From contig CABPCP010000006.1 in assembly GCA_902406105.1 (NCBI GenBank), positions 1 to 64,000 of the forward strand: DNA of 64,000 nucleotides, written 5' to 3'. This DNA is from an uncultured Mordavella sp. GTDB taxonomy: Bacteria; Bacillota; Clostridia; Lachnospirales; Lachnospiraceae. The position numbers and the translations under genes were made by a program. Shown one piece after another: positions 61,308 to 64,000 of the stretch; position 1 is the first letter of the stretch, and the number at the start of each line of letters is the position of its first letter. A model generated the notes under the pieces. That model was not told the DNA's origin and did no database searches. It saw nothing but the letters and a program-made list of their open reading frames with translations.

Positions 61308-61681
61308 TTGTAAATAAGCGTGATGAACTCTGGATAAAATCTATGGAATGGTGCAAAAAATATTGCAGCTGCCATCAAATGCCCGAACGAAGCTTCTTTT
61401 TTAGGGGATATCAATTTCCTTTATGCGCAAGATGCACCGGAATAGCCTTGGGGCATTTACTCGCTTTTTTATTTGCTCCATTCCACACCTTCCGTCAAAA
61501 AATCTCTATTTTGATGATACCACTTGCTGTCGATGGAACGGTACAATATTTTTCCAAATATGAATCTAATAACAAAAAAAGATTTATTTCTGGGTTCCTG
61601 TACGGATTCGCATTTACATCTACAGTCTTATATTACGTCAAATCTGCATTGATAAAGAAACGTCAAAAAAGGTCCTCCTAA
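61304..61681 (+). CDS. DUF2085 membrane protein
   Basis: A 125-aa protein matching DUF2085: CSCHQMPERSFFFRGYQFP followed by LCARCTGIALGHLLAFLF, then two or three membrane segments and a basic end. The conserved Cys/His pattern may bind metal. Function is unknown. It is translationally coupled to the zinc-ribbon gene and ends inside a strong terminator hairpin. Confidence 0.8.
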   Translation: MIVNKRDELWIKSMEWCKKYCSCHQMPERSFFFRGYQFPLCARCTGIALGHLLAFLFAPFHTFRQKISILMIPLAVDGTVQYFSKYESNNKKRFISGFLYGFAFTSTVLYYVKSALIKKRQKRSS

Positions 61682-61710
61682 TAAAATTCCATTTATTGGA
61701 GGACCTTTTT
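61665..61710. terminator. Bidirectional terminator between convergent genes
   Basis: Stem AAAAAGGTCCTCC / GGAGGACCTTTTT plus AATAAA/TTTATT inside, with A- and T-tracts on both sides; overlaps the DUF2085 stop. It can end that gene and the minus-strand nucleotidyltransferase gene. Confidence 0.9.
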
Positions 61711-61762
61711 AACATATTCAATGATTCTTACTCTCCGTCTCTTTTCTTTGCTGCGGGAGCCT

Positions 61763-62665
61763 CTAACATTCTTGCCTCACCTCTCTCAGCGCCTTTTCCA
61801 CCCATCCCTTATCCTCTTGATAGGTCACGCCAAACCACTGATCTCCGGACCACAGCACCTTTACTTGTGCCTTTTCTTCCCTCAACAGACGGTCAATGAT
61901 ATCAGGAAGCAGATATTCCTTTTTCCCCTCTCCGTCTTCCAAGCGCTCCAGAAACTCTTCAAATCCGCTCTCCAAAACCGGAAAAATCCCTGGCGTCAGC
62001 CCCCACATATTCATAGATACTGGATGGCTCACATCAATTGGCCGCAGCCCATCCGCCGTCTCCACAGCAGCCCCTTCCGATGTTTTCACAATGCGGTGCG
62101 TCTCTGTGATATCTGTCAGGAAACCATCCGCATCCACATCACACACACCCCTGGTTACTCCGCCATTTTCGCTCAATGTTTTTCCGAGGACAAAACCAAC
62201 CATACAGAAAGTCAGTTTCTTACTCTTGGTCTGGTCTCCCGCGTAGTTCGTCAGATAAGCATATGCCTTCTGGTAAGCTTCCTTTCCATAATAATCATCA
62301 GCATTGATCACCAAAAACGGTTCTTGTATTACGTCTTTACAACAAAGGATTGCCTGGCCTGTTCCCCAAGGTTTCTTCCTCATCTCCGCTTTTTCTCGAA
62401 ACTTATCAGGAACATCTTGGATTTCCTGATAAACATAAACGGTTTCCACCTGTTTTTCGATCCGATATCCTATCCTCTCTTTAAAGGCTTCCTCCAAATC
62501 TTTTCGTATCACAAATACCACCTTATCGAACCCGGCTTCCAGCGCATCCTGGATTCCATAATCCACGATCACCTCGCCATTTGGTCCTACCTGGGCAAGC
62601 TGCTTGATCCCCCCATATCGGCTGCCAATGCCGGCCGCCATGACTACCAATGTCGCCTTTCCCAT
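61763..62665 (-). CDS. Sugar-phosphate nucleotidyltransferase-like protein
   Basis: A 300-aa protein with the NTP-transferase fold: VVMAAGIGSRYGGIKQLAQV is the nucleotide loop and NADDYYGKEAYQKAY the metal site. KPWGTGQAILCCKDVI fits the family. It is shorter and less typical than RmlA or GalU (the loop is GSRYGG instead of GTRLxP), and many Firmicute copies have no known substrate. GGAG is 8 nt before the ATG at 62665, 22 nt after the LCP stop. It probably makes an activated sugar for surface polymers. Confidence 0.8.
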   Translation of the reverse strand: MGKATLVVMAAGIGSRYGGIKQLAQVGPNGEVIVDYGIQDALEAGFDKVVFVIRKDLEEAFKERIGYRIEKQVETVYVYQEIQDVPDKFREKAEMRKKPWGTGQAILCCKDVIQEPFLVINADDYYGKEAYQKAYAYLTNYAGDQTKSKKLTFCMVGFVLGKTLSENGGVTRGVCDVDADGFLTDITETHRIVKTSEGAAVETADGLRPIDVSHPVSMNMWGLTPGIFPVLESGFEEFLERLEDGEGKKEYLLPDIIDRLLREEKAQVKVLWSGDQWFGVTYQEDKGWVEKALREVRQEC

Positions 62666-62687
62666 CACCTGTTCTCCTTTTCTTATA

Positions 62688-63929
62688 TTATTTTCCCATA
62701 GTCTCCTGAATCTTCTCCTTGATCTCATTAACAGAACTCCAGTCCGGCACCGTTACATACAGCGGTCCTCCGCTGTAGGAATAGCAGTATTGCTTCGTAC
62801 TGCTGTCTCCTGCGGCCGCCACAGACTCAATCTCCCAGCCTTTCATATCATTAAGCTGCATACGGATCAAAGATTTGATCTGCGCTTCCGACATATTTGT
62901 TTCAGCGTTTCCAGTCACACTATTGATCATTCCATTTGCACGGAAAAGAATCATAGGTGATATTGCCTTTTTGATCAATCCAGTGAGCAAAGCCTGCTGG
63001 TTTTTACCCCTCTGGTTATCACCTGAAGCAAACGCTTTTCGCTCTCTTACGAATGCCAGCGCCTCTTTTCCTGTAAAATGATTTCTTCCTTCTTTCACAT
63101 CTACAATTGCGCCGGATTCCTCGCCGGTAGTAAAAGCAAGCTCAGATTCCACATCCACGCCTCCCATCACGTCTACAATCTCTTCTACAGACGTAAAGTT
63201 GACTCTTACATAAAAAGGAATTTCCGTCTCATATAAATTCTCCAATGTAGCGATAGAAGTATCAATCCCATAGATCCCCGCATGAGTCAGCTTATCGCTC
63301 TCTCCCTCGGATACTCCTGGAATTTCAACATAATAGTCTCTTGGCGTTGTAGTAAGAAGGATTTTGTGCGTCTTAGGATTGACCGTCGCGATCAAATTCA
63401 CATCGCTCCGGCTTTCTTTTGTAATATCTCCATATACATCAATCCCGCTGATGTATACATTAAAAGGCTCATCTGTCACTGCCAGATTATGTTCTTCTTC
63501 GTAGCTTCCACTTTCCTCTCCTGTCGCGATCTCATCCAAAGCAGCATTCACTCTAAGTGAATAAAAGCTGAGCAGGATCAACATGGCGCTTACCGCCGCA
63601 GATAATCCCCTGCCGCCGCTTTTCTTTCTCTTTCTTTTTGCTCCCCGTTTCTGCAAGACTTTTGCCAAAACAAGCAAAAGAACCAGCAGCACAATCAAAG
63701 CAGCCATATATTTCAGAGGCAAAATTCCGAGAATCACCATTGCTCCGACAAAAAAGACAGAAGAAACCATCTGGATCATCCATATGATTTTACTCAGCCT
63801 TCCCACTTTTACTGGTTTAAGGTCTTTCCGGCTGTTTCTCCTATCCTTTTTCCTTTTATTGCCTCTGGGAGTCTTACTACTTTCAATTTGGTGTGACTTG
63901 ATATATTTTAATTGATCCCGGTATTCCAT
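62688..63929 (-). CDS. LytR-CpsA-Psr family glycopolymer ligase (third copy)
   Basis: A 413-aa LCP protein with three predicted N-terminal helices (about 50-70, 73-90 and 107-127) instead of one. The domain shows FNVYISGIDVYGDIT, SRSDVNLIATVNPKT, LLTTTPRDYYVEIPG and LAFVRERKAFASGDNQRGK, with the conserved Arg/Asp residues. This form resembles the CpsA/TagU group more than the other two copies. GGGAG lies 7 nt before the ATG at 63929. It is upstream of and likely co-transcribed with the nucleotidyltransferase gene. Confidence 0.92.
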   Translation of the reverse strand: MEYRDQLKYIKSHQIESSKTPRGNKRKKDRRNSRKDLKPVKVGRLSKIIWMIQMVSSVFFVGAMVILGILPLKYMAALIVLLVLLLVLAKVLQKRGAKRKRKKSGGRGLSAAVSAMLILLSFYSLRVNAALDEIATGEESGSYEEEHNLAVTDEPFNVYISGIDVYGDITKESRSDVNLIATVNPKTHKILLTTTPRDYYVEIPGVSEGESDKLTHAGIYGIDTSIATLENLYETEIPFYVRVNFTSVEEIVDVMGGVDVESELAFTTGEESGAIVDVKEGRNHFTGKEALAFVRERKAFASGDNQRGKNQQALLTGLIKKAISPMILFRANGMINSVTGNAETNMSEAQIKSLIRMQLNDMKGWEIESVAAAGDSSTKQYCYSYSGGPLYVTVPDWSSVNEIKEKIQETMGK

Positions 63930-64000
63930 CATTGATCTCCCTTTCTCTTCTTATGAGAGTATACCCCATCCTTCCTGATTCCCGCAAGCGTTATCGACAA

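Overview
The window comes from a Gram-positive, low-to-moderate GC anaerobe of the Clostridia, most likely a Lachnospiraceae-type gut bacterium. This rests on gene style: three LytR-CpsA-Psr (LCP) cell-wall ligases, sortase-type and cohesin-type surface proteins, TarI/TarJ-like enzymes, no outer-membrane genes, AGGAGG ribosome sites and FeoA/FeoB. No rRNA, tRNA, CRISPR array, insertion sequence or transcription regulator was seen.

Left end (1-10.4 kb): leuD (cut by the window edge) and leuC lie 20 bp behind a sortase-anchored surface protein that has its own promoter and a long, structured 5' leader. Then come a CmpB-like membrane protein divergent from feoA-feoB, a 51-bp perfect palindrome, a YdcF-like DUF218 protein, a membrane-anchored cohesin-domain protein with an acidic tail, and a first LCP ligase.

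Cell-wall polymer block I (10.4-22.6 kb, minus strand, moderate GC): Glf, Wzx, GT4, GT2, TarJ-like, TarI-like, then glmS, a second LCP protein, LicD and a GT4. Separate promoters precede the GT4/licD, glmS and tarI units. The set suggests a polymer containing galactofuranose and ribitol phosphate.

Polysaccharide block II (22.7-60.7 kb, minus strand, AT-rich between about 22.6 and 56.8 kb): it starts with PglF/PglE/PglC-like genes that make and load a 4-amino-4,6-dideoxy sugar. A 3-hydroxyacyl-CoA dehydrogenase, a thiolase and an LpxD-like N-acyltransferase follow, and together they could make and attach a 3-hydroxybutyryl group. Next come glycosyltransferases, an N-acetyl-sugar amidotransferase, two polymerase-like proteins, a flippase, a WbpE-like aminotransferase and chain-length proteins with Walker-less kinase-like parts. 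An L,D-transpeptidase and a GH25 lysozyme follow and share one repeat module. A further promoter starts a WbpA/WbpB/WbpD set leading into the most unusual part: FkbH - acyl carrier protein - MBOAT - SGNH - aldo/keto reductase - split transketolase - MaoC. This resembles a D-alanylation (Dlt) machine in which the DltA loader is replaced by an FkbH-type glyceryl loader.

Right end (60.7-64 kb): a divergent small zinc-ribbon/DUF2085 pair, then a sugar-nucleotidyltransferase-like protein and a third LCP ligase. Taken together the window is a cell-surface glycopolymer locus: sugar-nucleotide supply, lipid-linked assembly, flipping, polymerisation, length control, acyl decoration and attachment to peptidoglycan, next to wall-editing enzymes.
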